A stretch of DNA of 64,000 nucleotides from NCBI GenBank assembly GCA_019636335.1, contig JAHBXR010000007.1:202295-266294 (forward strand), read 5' to 3'. How positions within the stretch are numbered: position 1 is the first letter of the stretch; the number at the start of each line of letters is the position of its first letter. Below the pieces are notes generated by a model. The model did no database searches. It was not told where the DNA came from and saw only the letters and a list, made by a program, of their open reading frames with translations. This DNA is from Pirellulales bacterium (GTDB taxonomy: Bacteria > Planctomycetota > Planctomycetia > Pirellulales > JAEUIK01). Shown here piece after piece: positions 37,361 to 45,536 of the stretch. The position numbers and the translations under genes are program-made.

Positions 37361-37708
37361 CTAGATGGCCTCCGATCCCCGTTCGCCGGTGCGGATACGG
37401 ATGCAGTCGTCGAGCGGCAGGACGAAGATCTTGCCGTCGCCGATCTCTCCCTTTTCCCCCGAGCGGCCTCCCTTGATGATCGCGTCGATCGTCGGCTCGA
37501 CGAAGTTATCGTTCACGGCGATCTGCAACTGCACCTTGCGCAGCAGATTGACGGTGAACTCGTGGCCGCGATAGACCTCGGTGTGCCCCTTCTGCCGGCC
37601 AAATCCCTGCACGTCCATCACCGTGAGGCGAAACACCTCGACCTCGGTGAGCGCGGCCTTCACGGCTTCGAGCCGGGCCGGCTGGATAATGGCGATGATC
37701 AACTTCAT
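37361..37708 (-). CDS. glnB: PII nitrogen regulatory protein with Phe at position 51
   Basis: Encodes 115 residues with a GAGGAG ribosome site upstream. The PII fold is clear: GFGRQKGHTEVYRG (T-loop base, Gln39, Lys40), IGDGKIFVLPLDD (B-loop) and IRIRTGE (C-loop). The T-loop reads YRGHEF, so the Tyr51 used for uridylylation in proteobacteria is Phe. The B-loop also carries a short insertion, GGRSGEKGE before IGDGK. ATP and 2-oxoglutarate sensing should remain. No amtB or glnA is adjacent. Whether to call it GlnB or GlnK is open. Confidence 0.95.
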   Translation of the reverse strand: MKLIIAIIQPARLEAVKAALTEVEVFRLTVMDVQGFGRQKGHTEVYRGHEFTVNLLRKVQLQIAVNDNFVEPTIDAIIKGGRSGEKGEIGDGKIFVLPLDDCIRIRTGERGSEAI

Positions 37709-38934
37709 TTGCGCGGACTCCTCGGGGACAACATCATCTGATGGTAGCCGCCTGCCACTGCGAACTCAACCGCAGGACGCTACCAGCGAACTCCGTTCTC
37801 CGCGAGGCAACAGATCAGACGAATCGACTCACACGAATTCAAGGAACGACGAACGCATCGCGCCCGAAGCGTGAGCGAGGGGCTTCGGAGCGAACGTTGT
37901 GCGCCGGGACGAGCGACCCTGCATTGGGCGATTGCCGCGGCGCCAGGAAAACGGTTTCAGATCGGTACGAGCGCGAAAAAAAATGCCCCGGCCTGGGTGG
38001 GGCAGGCGGTACACCCACCCAAGCCGTCGGGGCATCCTTCTGGTTCAGGCGTGAACCAAAAAGCGGGTCAGGGACGTTCGCCTCATCGCATCCTTGCGAG
38101 TGTGATCCTCTTTCAGGTCGAGCCGTCTCAGGCACCACGGACCGGCGAGCACGACTGGGGCTCGCCGCGCAACCGTTGAAGCCAACCAGCTATGCCGCCG
38201 GTCCGTGGTACCCTCGAAGGCCTTGCCAAACCTGCACACGCCGAACGTCTTGCGTATCGTGGTGGCCGCGCACACGCTGCTACCGTATGCGCCGCCAGGA
38301 AATGACTAATCAAAACTCGCCTTGCCGATCTTGCCGGCGGTGGTTGAAGCGGCGCCTCGTGGGCAACCCTGGTCTTCAACTTGACGCACGACAGCCTGGC
38401 TCGAAGGACTACGGTTTTGTCCGAGGCCAACCGATTGGGCAGTGGCATCAGACGGTGGCAGAGATAGCAACCCGCGTGCCAGTGATTTTGCACGACCAGG
38501 AAAAATGCTTCTCACCTGCCGATGCAATAACGACTTACGTCGTGCGTGGAGATTCATTTTTTGACGCATCCCTCACATTTGCACGCGGGCCTTGCCCGAT
38601 TGCTGGGCAAGATCCGATGCGCGGCTGGGCAGCACAATCGGAGCACTTTGCGAATTGCTCGAGCGACGCCGAGCGGGTGCTGCCAGTCTGTGAGGACCTG
38701 CAATTTCGTCGCCTGCCACGCAAGCTTCAGCAGGCTTTTCCTGCGATGGAAAGTGAACGAGCGACGCGATTTTAGCCCTCGTGCCACGCACGCCCGTGCC
38801 ACGCACGCCGGCATGGGCTGAGCGAATCTCACGGCTACTTTCCGCGCGCCGTGGCATGCCGTAGAATCACCGCGGAGGTTGCTGGCACGATGCTAGCAGC
38901 ATCTCCCTCTCCTCTACCCTCGACGGCAACTCAC
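37709..38934. other. Gene-poor region with repeats and a minus-strand terminator
   Basis: Of the 1.2 kb between glnB and pyrB no frame shows a recognisable family, and the long open frames are mutually overlapping with repeat-derived translations. Visible items: a CCCGAAGCGTGAGCGAGGGG repeat at 37862; a strong hairpin at 37983-38035; and two 15-base direct repeats GTGCCACGCACGCCC / G at 38779-38808. A small minus frame ending at 38045, just before the hairpin, cannot be excluded as a gene. Confidence 0.5.
37976..38035 (-). terminator. Strong hairpin plus U-run on minus strand
   Basis: Read on the minus strand, arms ATGCCCCGACGGCTTGGGTGGG and its complement (22 bases with few mismatches, here shown in part) close a small loop and are followed by eight T residues. 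It has the form of an intrinsic terminator for a transcript coming from 38.1 kb or beyond, but no gene is recognised there. The core may itself be an interspersed repeat. Confidence 0.6.
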
Positions 38935-39900
38935 ATGAGCACCGAGACGGTCGACCTGGGCGCGATCCCGGCGGCGTGGACGCGCCGCCATCTCTTGAGC
39001 CTCGAAAGCCTCTCGGCCGAGGAAATCACGATCATTCTGGACGCGGCGGTCCAGTTCAAAGAGGTGGCCCGCGACTCGCGGAACAAGGTTCCGGCCCTGG
39101 TGGGGCATACGGTGGCGAACCTGTTCTTCGAGAACTCGACCCGCACGCGGACCAGCTTTTCGCTGGCTGCCCGGCGTTTGAGCGCCGATACGGTCGATTT
39201 CTCGGGCGCGGGGAGCAGCCTGTCGAAGGGAGAGACCTTTATCGACACGGCCAAGAATATCGAGGCCATGGGGGTCGATATCATCGTCGTGCGCCACCGC
39301 ACGCCCGGCACGCCCCACCTGCTGGCCCAGAACATCGAGTGCTCGGTGGTAAACGCGGGGGATGGACCGCACGAGCATCCGACGCAGGCGCTGCTCGACA
39401 TTCTCACGATTCGCGAACATCGAGGGGATTTGCGCGGGCTGACCGTGGCCCTGGTGGGCGACATCCAGCACAGCCGCACGGCACGCTCGAATATCTGGGG
39501 ACTGCAGAAGCTCGGCGCGCACGTGGTTCTGTGCGGGCCCGCCACGCTCGTTTCGCGACAGTGGGAGGAGTTGGGGGTCGAGGTCTGTCACGACTTCGAC
39601 GAGGTTTTGCCCCGTTGCGATGTGGTGAACCTGCTGCGGATTCAATTCGAGCGGCAGGTGACGCGCCCCTTCCCGTCGGTCCGTGAGTACGCGTTGCTCT
39701 ACGCCATGAACAAAGAGCGGTTGGCGAAGGCCAAGGACGACATTCTCATTCTCGCGCCCGGTCCCATCAATCGTGGCGTCGAGGTCACGCCCGAGGTGGC
39801 CGATGGTCCCCACTCGGTCATCCTCGAGCAGGTAACCAACGGGGTTGCGGTCCGCATGGCGGTCTTATGGCTGCTGGCGGGAGTCCGCGACGGCCGCTAG
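38935..39900 (+). CDS. pyrB: Aspartate carbamoyltransferase, catalytic subunit
   Basis: About 321 residues from ATG 38935. The carbamoyl-phosphate loop is STRTRTSF (residues 68-75), and [10 protein letters not shown] is the second signature. [14 protein letters not shown] carries the Lys/Arg loop variant. It makes N-carbamoyl-L-aspartate from carbamoyl phosphate and aspartate in pyrimidine synthesis. pyrC follows after 15 bases, so they form an operon; no pyrI regulatory gene is present. I see no PyrR attenuator in the leader. Confidence 0.96.
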   Translation: MSTETVDLGAIPAAWTRRHLLSLESLSAEEITIILDAAVQFKEVARDSRNKVPALVGHTVANLFFENSTRTRTSFSLAARRLSADTVDFSGAGSSLSKGETFIDTAKNIEAMGVDIIVVRHRTPGTPHLLAQNIECSVVNAGDGPHEHPTQALLDILTIREHRGDLRGLTVALVGDIQHSRTARSNIWGLQKLGAHVVLCGPATLVSRQWEELGVEVCHDFDEVLPRCDVVNLLRIQFERQVTRPFPSVREYALLYAMNKERLAKAKDDILILAPGPINRGVEVTPEVADGPHSVILEQVTNGVAVRMAVLWLLAGVRDGR

Positions 39901-39915
39901 ACGAAGAGCAAAGGC

Positions 39916-41190
39916 ATGCCCAGTATTTTGATCCGCGACGGCCGGGTGATCGATCCCAGCCAGAATCTCGATCGCGTGACGAATCTGTTGATCGAGGATG
40001 GCCGCATCGCCGGCTACGACGTCTCGCCCAACGGGCAGGATCAGATCATCGACGCGCGAGACAAGATCGTTTCGCCCGGCCTGATCGACATGCACGTTCA
40101 CTTGCGCGAACCGGGACGCGAAGAGGATGAGACGATCGCCACCGGCACGGCCGCCGCGCTGGCGGGCGGCTTCACCTCGATCGCTTGCATTCCGAACACC
40201 GAGCCGCCGATCGATACCCAAGGCACGGTCGAGTTCGTGCAGCACCAGGCGGCGCGGGCCGATAACTGCCACGTCTTTGTCGTGGCCTGCGTGAGCAAGA
40301 ATCGCGAAGGCAAGGAACTGGCCGAGATCGGGCAACTGGTCCGCGCCGGCGCCGTGGGCTTCTCGGACGACGGCGCCCCGGTCTACGATCCGGAGTTGAT
40401 GCGCCGCGCGTTCGAGTACTGCTCGATGTTCGACAAGCCGGTGCTGAACCACGCCGAGGTCCGCGAGTTGACCGAAGGGGGCGTGATGCACGAGGGGCTC
40501 GTGTCGATGATCCTCGGCTTGGCCGGCATGCCCTCGGCCGCCGAAGACGTCATGACCGGCCGCGACATCGTGCTGGCCGAGGCCACCGGCGGCAAACTGC
40601 ACATCATGCACATTTCGACCGCCGGCAGCGTCGAGATCGTCCGCCGCGCGAAACGTCGCGGCGTGCGCGTGACGACCGAGGTCTGCCCCCACCACTTCAC
40701 CTTGACCGACGAGTGCCTGCGAACGTTCGATTCGAATTTCAAGATGAGTCCGCCGCTACGGGCACAGTCGGATGTGGAGGCCTGCATCGCGGGGCTCGTC
40801 GATGGCACGATCGACGTCATCTGCACCGATCACGCGCCCCACGCGCGCGAGAAGAAGATGCAGGAACTCGATCGCGCCCCGTTCGGCATCGTCGGCCTCG
40901 AGACGGCCCTGTCACTGGTGATTACGAACCTGATCGAGCCGGGGCATCTCGACTGGCCGGCGGCGCTGGCCAAGCTGACGATCAACCCGGCCCGCATCCT
41001 CGGCATCGACAAGGGCACATTGCGCGTCGGCGCCGATGCCGACGTGACGATCATCGATCCGGCCGCGCGTTGGACGGTCGACCCGCGCCGCTTCAAGTCG
41101 AAGAGCGCCAACACGCCGTTCGGCGGTTGGGGGCTGCACGGCCGCGCCACCACGGTGATCGTGGATGGCCGCGTGAAGTACACCGCCTGA
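39916..41190 (+). CDS. pyrC: Dihydroorotase, class I
   Basis: Encodes 424 residues. The metal site DMHVHLREPG has His60 and His62; TEVCPHHFTLT, VLNHAEVRELT and ICTDHAPHA supply the other His and the Asp. Length and the LREPG motif place it in class I, as in Bacillus and Aquifex, often associated with PyrB. It converts carbamoyl aspartate to dihydroorotate. The ribosome site is AGAGCAAAGG upstream. Confidence 0.96.
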   Translation: MPSILIRDGRVIDPSQNLDRVTNLLIEDGRIAGYDVSPNGQDQIIDARDKIVSPGLIDMHVHLREPGREEDETIATGTAAALAGGFTSIACIPNTEPPIDTQGTVEFVQHQAARADNCHVFVVACVSKNREGKELAEIGQLVRAGAVGFSDDGAPVYDPELMRRAFEYCSMFDKPVLNHAEVRELTEGGVMHEGLVSMILGLAGMPSAAEDVMTGRDIVLAEATGGKLHIMHISTAGSVEIVRRAKRRGVRVTTEVCPHHFTLTDECLRTFDSNFKMSPPLRAQSDVEACIAGLVDGTIDVICTDHAPHAREKKMQELDRAPFGIVGLETALSLVITNLIEPGHLDWPAALAKLTINPARILGIDKGTLRVGADADVTIIDPAARWTVDPRRFKSKSANTPFGGWGLHGRATTVIVDGRVKYTA

Positions 41191-41285
41191 GTGTCATCGG
41201 TCGGAGGGACGCGCCAGGGCAGCCTGTTGGCCTTGGGTGGCGCAGCGAACGACTCGGTGAGTTGAGAACGAGACCGGGCGTTGCC

Positions 41286-41876
41286 ATGACTCTTCTGATC
41301 GATGGCTACAACCTGATGCATGCGGCTGGCATCGTCGGCAGCGGCGTCGGACCCGGTGGGCTCGAACGCTCACGCCGGGCCCTGTTGAATTTCATCGTCG
41401 AATCGCTCGAGGTCGACGAGTTGGCCCGGGCGGTCGTCGTCTTCGACGCCAACGAGCGTCCCCCGCTGGCCGTGAGCGATTCGTTCGTGCATCGCGGGTT
41501 GCGCGTCCGATTCGCAGCCGACCACGGCGAGGCGGACGAGTTGATCGAGGAGTTGATTCGTCTCGATTCCGTGCCGAAGCGGCTGCTCGTCGTATCGAGC
41601 GATCATCGGCTGCATCGCGCGGCGCGGCGCCGCAAGGGACAAGCGATCGACAGCGACCGCTGGTATGCCCAGATGGTGGCTCGCCGCGCGGCACGCCGAG
41701 CGCCCGATCCGCGCGAGTCGGCGGGAAAACCGGCCATGCCGCAGGTCGATTCGCAGGTGAAATACTGGCTCGATCAGATGGGATTCGGCGAGTCTGCCCC
41801 GCGCGAGGAGAACTCGCTCGGGCCTTTTCCCCCCGGCCACTTCGACGATCTCGACGACGAGCCCGGCCGCCCGTGA
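41286..41876 (+). CDS. NYN-domain (YacP/Rae1-like) ribonuclease-type protein
   Basis: About 196 residues from ATG 41286. The domain starts LLIDGYNLMH, with the first catalytic Asp at residue 6, then VVVFDANERPP, DEADELIEELI-like (GEADELIEELI) and LLVVSSDHRLHRAARR, the conserved acidic cluster of the PIN/NYN fold. B. subtilis YacP (Rae1) cleaves mRNA in the ribosome A site. The C-terminal 50 residues are a Pro/acid-rich tail. Start is 95 bases after pyrC; possibly cotranscribed but not functionally linked. Confidence 0.85.
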   Translation: MTLLIDGYNLMHAAGIVGSGVGPGGLERSRRALLNFIVESLEVDELARAVVVFDANERPPLAVSDSFVHRGLRVRFAADHGEADELIEELIRLDSVPKRLLVVSSDHRLHRAARRRKGQAIDSDRWYAQMVARRAARRAPDPRESAGKPAMPQVDSQVKYWLDQMGFGESAPREENSLGPFPPGHFDDLDDEPGRP

Positions 41877-41985
41877 GCGGGCCTGGCGGCGACGCGAATC
41901 GCGCTAACGCCCGGGCTGCCGGGCGTCGTATACTGGGGGCCGTTTTGCGAGGTCCCTGCCCCCACCGGCCGCAGTCGCCAAGAAC

Positions 41986-43443
41986 ATGCTACGTCGACGA
42001 GTATTTGCCGCCTGTCTGATCGTATTCGCGTTCACCTTGGTTGCGCGTCAGGCAGCGGCCGCACACACGAGCGAACGTCCGCCCAACGTCGTTGTCATCT
42101 TCATCGACGACATGGGCTACGCCGACATTGGTCCCTTCGGCGCGAAGGGCTATCCCACGCCCAACCTCGATCGCATGGCCCACGAGGGGCGCAGGTTTAC
42201 GAACTTCTATGTCTCCCAGGCGGTCTGTTCGGCCTCGCGCGCGGCGCTCATGACCGGTTGCTACAACGTGCGCGTAGGCATCCTGGGGGCGCTCGGGCCC
42301 CATGCCCGGCATGGCATCAACGCCGACGAGGTGACGCTGGCCGAGATCTGCAAGCAGCGCGGTTACGCCACGGCCTGTTACGGCAAGTGGCACCTGGGGC
42401 ACCACGAGAAATTCCTGCCACTGCAGCATGGCTTCGACGATTACTTCGGTCTGCCCTATTCGAACGACATGTGGCCCTACCATCCAGAGGTCATGCACCT
42501 GCCGGAAGCAGAACGACTCGAACGCTGGCCCGACCTGCCGCTGATCGAAAAGAACGCGATCCTCAATCCGAAGGTCACGGCGAAAGACCAGGAGCAGCTC
42601 ACCACGCAATACACGGAGCGCGCGGTTCGCTTTATCGAGACCAATCAGGATCGCCCTTTCTTTCTCTACCTGCCCCACTCGATGGTACACGTGCCGCTGT
42701 ACGTATCGGATAAGTTTCGCGGCAAGTCCGAGCGGGGATTATTCGGCGATGTCGTCATGGAGGTCGATTGGTCGGTGGGACAGGTCCTCGACACGCTGCG
42801 TCGCTTGAACTTGGCCGAGAACACGCTGGTCGTCTTCACCGCCGACAACGGACCGTGGCTCAGCTACGGCGATCACGCGGGGTCGGCCGCCCCGCTGCGC
42901 GAGGGAAAGGGAACGATGTTCGACGGGGGGTGCCGCGAGCCGACGATCATGTGGTGGCCCGGCAAGATCCCCGCCGATACCAGGTGCGACACTCCGGCCA
43001 TGACGATCGATATTTTGCCGACCGTGGCACAAGTGATCGGCGCCAAGCTGCCTCGGCACAAGATCGATGGTCGCAGCATCTGGCCGCTGGTGGCGGGCGA
43101 ACCGGATGCGAAATCGCCCCACGAAGCCTATTACTTCTACTGGGGGAACGAACTGCAGGCGGTGCGGCAAGGGAAATGGAAGCTGCACTTTCCGCACGAG
43201 TATCGCACCCTGGCCGACGAACCGGGGGGCACCGGCGGCAACCCGACACGCTACCAGCAGGCGCAGATCGAACTGTCGTTGTTCGATATCGAGGCCGATC
43301 CGGGGGAAACGCGCAACGTCAAGGAAGAGTATCCCGAAGTTGTGGCCCGCCTCTCGGAACTGGCGGATGCCATGCGCAATGATTTGGGAGACTCTGCTCG
43401 GCAGATCGAGGGAACAGGCATTCGACCGGCAGGAAAACTTTGA
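41986..43443 (+). CDS. Secreted formylglycine-dependent sulfatase
   Basis: Encodes 485 residues with an N-terminal signal peptide ([21 protein letters not shown]). The sulfatase signature is C81[10 protein letters not shown], where Cys81 would be converted to formylglycine; Ala stands in for the usual Pro. Metal ligands Asp41 and Asp42 are in [10 protein letters not shown], and [10 protein letters not shown] and FTADNGPW are the other blocks. It probably desulfates a marine-type polysaccharide in the periplasm. Start is 109 bases after the NYN gene; the redoxin fusion follows after 57 bases, suggesting a transcription unit. Confidence 0.93.
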   Translation: MLRRRVFAACLIVFAFTLVARQAAAAHTSERPPNVVVIFIDDMGYADIGPFGAKGYPTPNLDRMAHEGRRFTNFYVSQAVCSASRAALMTGCYNVRVGILGALGPHARHGINADEVTLAEICKQRGYATACYGKWHLGHHEKFLPLQHGFDDYFGLPYSNDMWPYHPEVMHLPEAERLERWPDLPLIEKNAILNPKVTAKDQEQLTTQYTERAVRFIETNQDRPFFLYLPHSMVHVPLYVSDKFRGKSERGLFGDVVMEVDWSVGQVLDTLRRLNLAENTLVVFTADNGPWLSYGDHAGSAAPLREGKGTMFDGGCREPTIMWWPGKIPADTRCDTPAMTIDILPTVAQVIGAKLPRHKIDGRSIWPLVAGEPDAKSPHEAYYFYWGNELQAVRQGKWKLHFPHEYRTLADEPGGTGGNPTRYQQAQIELSLFDIEADPGETRNVKEEYPEVVARLSELADAMRNDLGDSARQIEGTGIRPAGKL

Positions 43444-43500
43444 ACGCGAGCAACGGAACGCCTGCGTTCACAACAGCAAACTATCGAAGGGAAGCCCGTC

Positions 43501-45312
43501 ATGCCATTACCGATCAAGCGAGTGGTCTTGCTGCTGTTATTGCTGATCTGTGCCTGTTCCCTATCGGCCGAGGGGGCCGTCGGCGGTGAAGCTGCCACGC
43601 CTGCCGTCCCGGCGCTTGGGAAGCAAATCGCCGATTTCGAGTTGCCCGACCAGTATGCCCGATCGCATCGGTTGGGGGACTTCGCGAATCGCCCGGTCGT
43701 GGCGGTGGTCTTTCTGGGGATCGATTGTCCGCTGGTGAAGCATTATGCCCAGCGGCTGGTCGAATTGTCGGACGAGTTCGCTCCGCGCGGGGTGCAGTTC
43801 ATCGGCGTGAATGCGAATCGGCAGGATTCGATCACCGCGCTCGGCCAATTCGCTCGGCAGCATCACGTCGAGTTCCCGCTGTTGAAAGATGCCCATCACA
43901 CGGTAGCGGACCAATTCGGCGCCACGCGCACGCCTGAGGTGTTCGTGCTCGATCGCCAGCGACGCGTGGTTTACCAGGGACGCATCGACGATCAATACGG
44001 CGTCGGTTTCAAACGCCTGCAGCCGGTACGCCGCGATCTGGCCGAAGCGCTGGAAGACGCGCTGGCGAACAAGCCGGTCCGTCTGGCAACGACCGATCCG
44101 GCCGGTTGCTTGATCGGACGATCGCCCAAGGTCGAGCCGCATGGCGCCGTGACGTATCATCAGCAGGTGTCGCGCATCCTGGCGGGCCATTGCGTCGAGT
44201 GCCATCGCCCGGGCGAGGTGGGCCCCTTCCCTCTGACGAGCTACGACGAAGTGGCCGGTTGGGCGCCGATGATTGCCGAGGTCGTTCAACAGAACCGCAT
44301 GCCCCCCTGGTTCGCCGACCCGAAGTATGGCCAGTTCAAGAACGACTGCCGACTGAGCGACGAGGATCGCGCCACGCTACTGACTTGGATTAAAAATGGA
44401 GCGCCGGAAGGAGATGCCCGCGATGCCCCCCCGCCGCCGAAGTTCGTCTCGGGCTGGCGGATGGAGCAGCCCGACCTGGTGCTGATGATGGCCGACGAGC
44501 CTTTTACCGTGCCAGCGACGGGAGTGGTCGACTATCAGAACTACACGCTCGATCCCGGCTTTAGCGAGGATAAGTGGATCCAGGCGGCCGAGGCGCGGCC
44601 GGGCAATCATGCGGTCGTTCATCATCACTCGGTCTACTTCGTGCCGCCGGGGGGCGATCGACAGATGAGCCAGGTGGCGAATCAGATTGCCGGCTATGCC
44701 CCCGGCACGCCCCCCTTTGTCTTTCCCCCCGGCACGGCGCTGCGCGTGCCGGCCGGCTCGAAGATCATCATCCAGATGCACTACACGCCGATCGGCGTCG
44801 AGCAGCAGGATCTCAGCTATGTGGGAATCAAGTTCGCCGATCCGGCCACGGTCGAGCGCGAGGTGAAGAACGAGATCACCGGCAACCTGGGCATCCGCAT
44901 TCCGCCGGGCGAGTCGAGCTACAAGCTGACGGCCGATCGTCGCTTCCGCCGCGATACGCTGCTGTTGAATCTCACGCCCCACATGCACGTGCGTGGCAAG
45001 GCGTTTCGCTTCGAGTTAGAGCACGCGGACGGTACGCGCGAGATACTGCTCGATGTGCCGCGGTACGACTTCAACTGGCAGTTGCGTTACGATCTGGTCG
45101 AGCCGCGATTGATCCCCAAGGGGAGTCGGCTCCACTGCTACGCCGAGTTCGACAACTCGACCGACAATCCAAACAACCCCGATCCCACAAAGGAAGTCCG
45201 CTTCGGCGAGCAGACGTGGGAAGAGATGATGTTCGGGGTTTATCAAACGCTGGCGCCGCTGGAGAAGTCCGTGGAGATAGAGCCCGCCACGGACAAGCAG
45301 GCGAGCAGGTAG
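43501..45312 (+). CDS. Fusion: redoxin, c-type heme site, copper monooxygenase-like domain (copy 1)
   Basis: Encodes 603 residues with a signal peptide. Residues ~38-195 are an AhpC/TlpA-type thioredoxin fold with only one Cys (GIDCPLVKHY). A single heme-binding CxxCH is at 231-235 (CVECH), with distal Met likely in NRMPPWFAD. Residues ~310-590 resemble the C-terminal part of type II copper ascorbate-dependent monooxygenases: HHHSVYF, MHYTPIG, PHMHVRGKAF. Exported; electron transfer or copper-dependent oxidation is plausible but untested. A paralogue follows at 45537. Confidence 0.88.
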   Translation: MPLPIKRVVLLLLLLICACSLSAEGAVGGEAATPAVPALGKQIADFELPDQYARSHRLGDFANRPVVAVVFLGIDCPLVKHYAQRLVELSDEFAPRGVQFIGVNANRQDSITALGQFARQHHVEFPLLKDAHHTVADQFGATRTPEVFVLDRQRRVVYQGRIDDQYGVGFKRLQPVRRDLAEALEDALANKPVRLATTDPAGCLIGRSPKVEPHGAVTYHQQVSRILAGHCVECHRPGEVGPFPLTSYDEVAGWAPMIAEVVQQNRMPPWFADPKYGQFKNDCRLSDEDRATLLTWIKNGAPEGDARDAPPPPKFVSGWRMEQPDLVLMMADEPFTVPATGVVDYQNYTLDPGFSEDKWIQAAEARPGNHAVVHHHSVYFVPPGGDRQMSQVANQIAGYAPGTPPFVFPPGTALRVPAGSKIIIQMHYTPIGVEQQDLSYVGIKFADPATVEREVKNEITGNLGIRIPPGESSYKLTADRRFRRDTLLLNLTPHMHVRGKAFRFELEHADGTREILLDVPRYDFNWQLRYDLVEPRLIPKGSRLHCYAEFDNSTDNPNNPDPTKEVRFGEQTWEEMMFGVYQTLAPLEKSVEIEPATDKQASR

Positions 45313-45347
45313 TGGCCAATACCAATCTGGGACTCGGCATCTTCTTT

Positions 45348-45399
45348 CTTCGCGGTAAATCCGTTGGACGCCAAGGCGCGAAGGCGCAAGGTCTTTGAG
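45348..45399. repeat. CTTCGCGGTAA / GGCGCGAAGGCGCAAGG repeat
   Basis: Between the two fusion genes, CTTCGCGGTAAATCC and GGCGCGAAGGCGCAAGG belong to the same family as 14654-14673 and 14939-14972. No gene lies in the 224-base spacer. Confidence 0.7.
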
Positions 45400-45536
45400 G
45401 TGGTCGATTTCCGGCGGAGATTGCGACGATTGGGTTTCTGCCACTCCGGCCGGTAAAATGTTGGCAAGATTTGCCGCTCCGCGGTAACTCTCTGGGAGAC
45501 TCTGCCCCCCCGGATCAATCGGGAGTGAAATCTGCC

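Noticed and set aside
37741..38775. A 344-codon plus-strand open frame
   Set aside because: Composition is erratic, it runs across dispersed repeats and a terminator hairpin, and no family pattern is visible.
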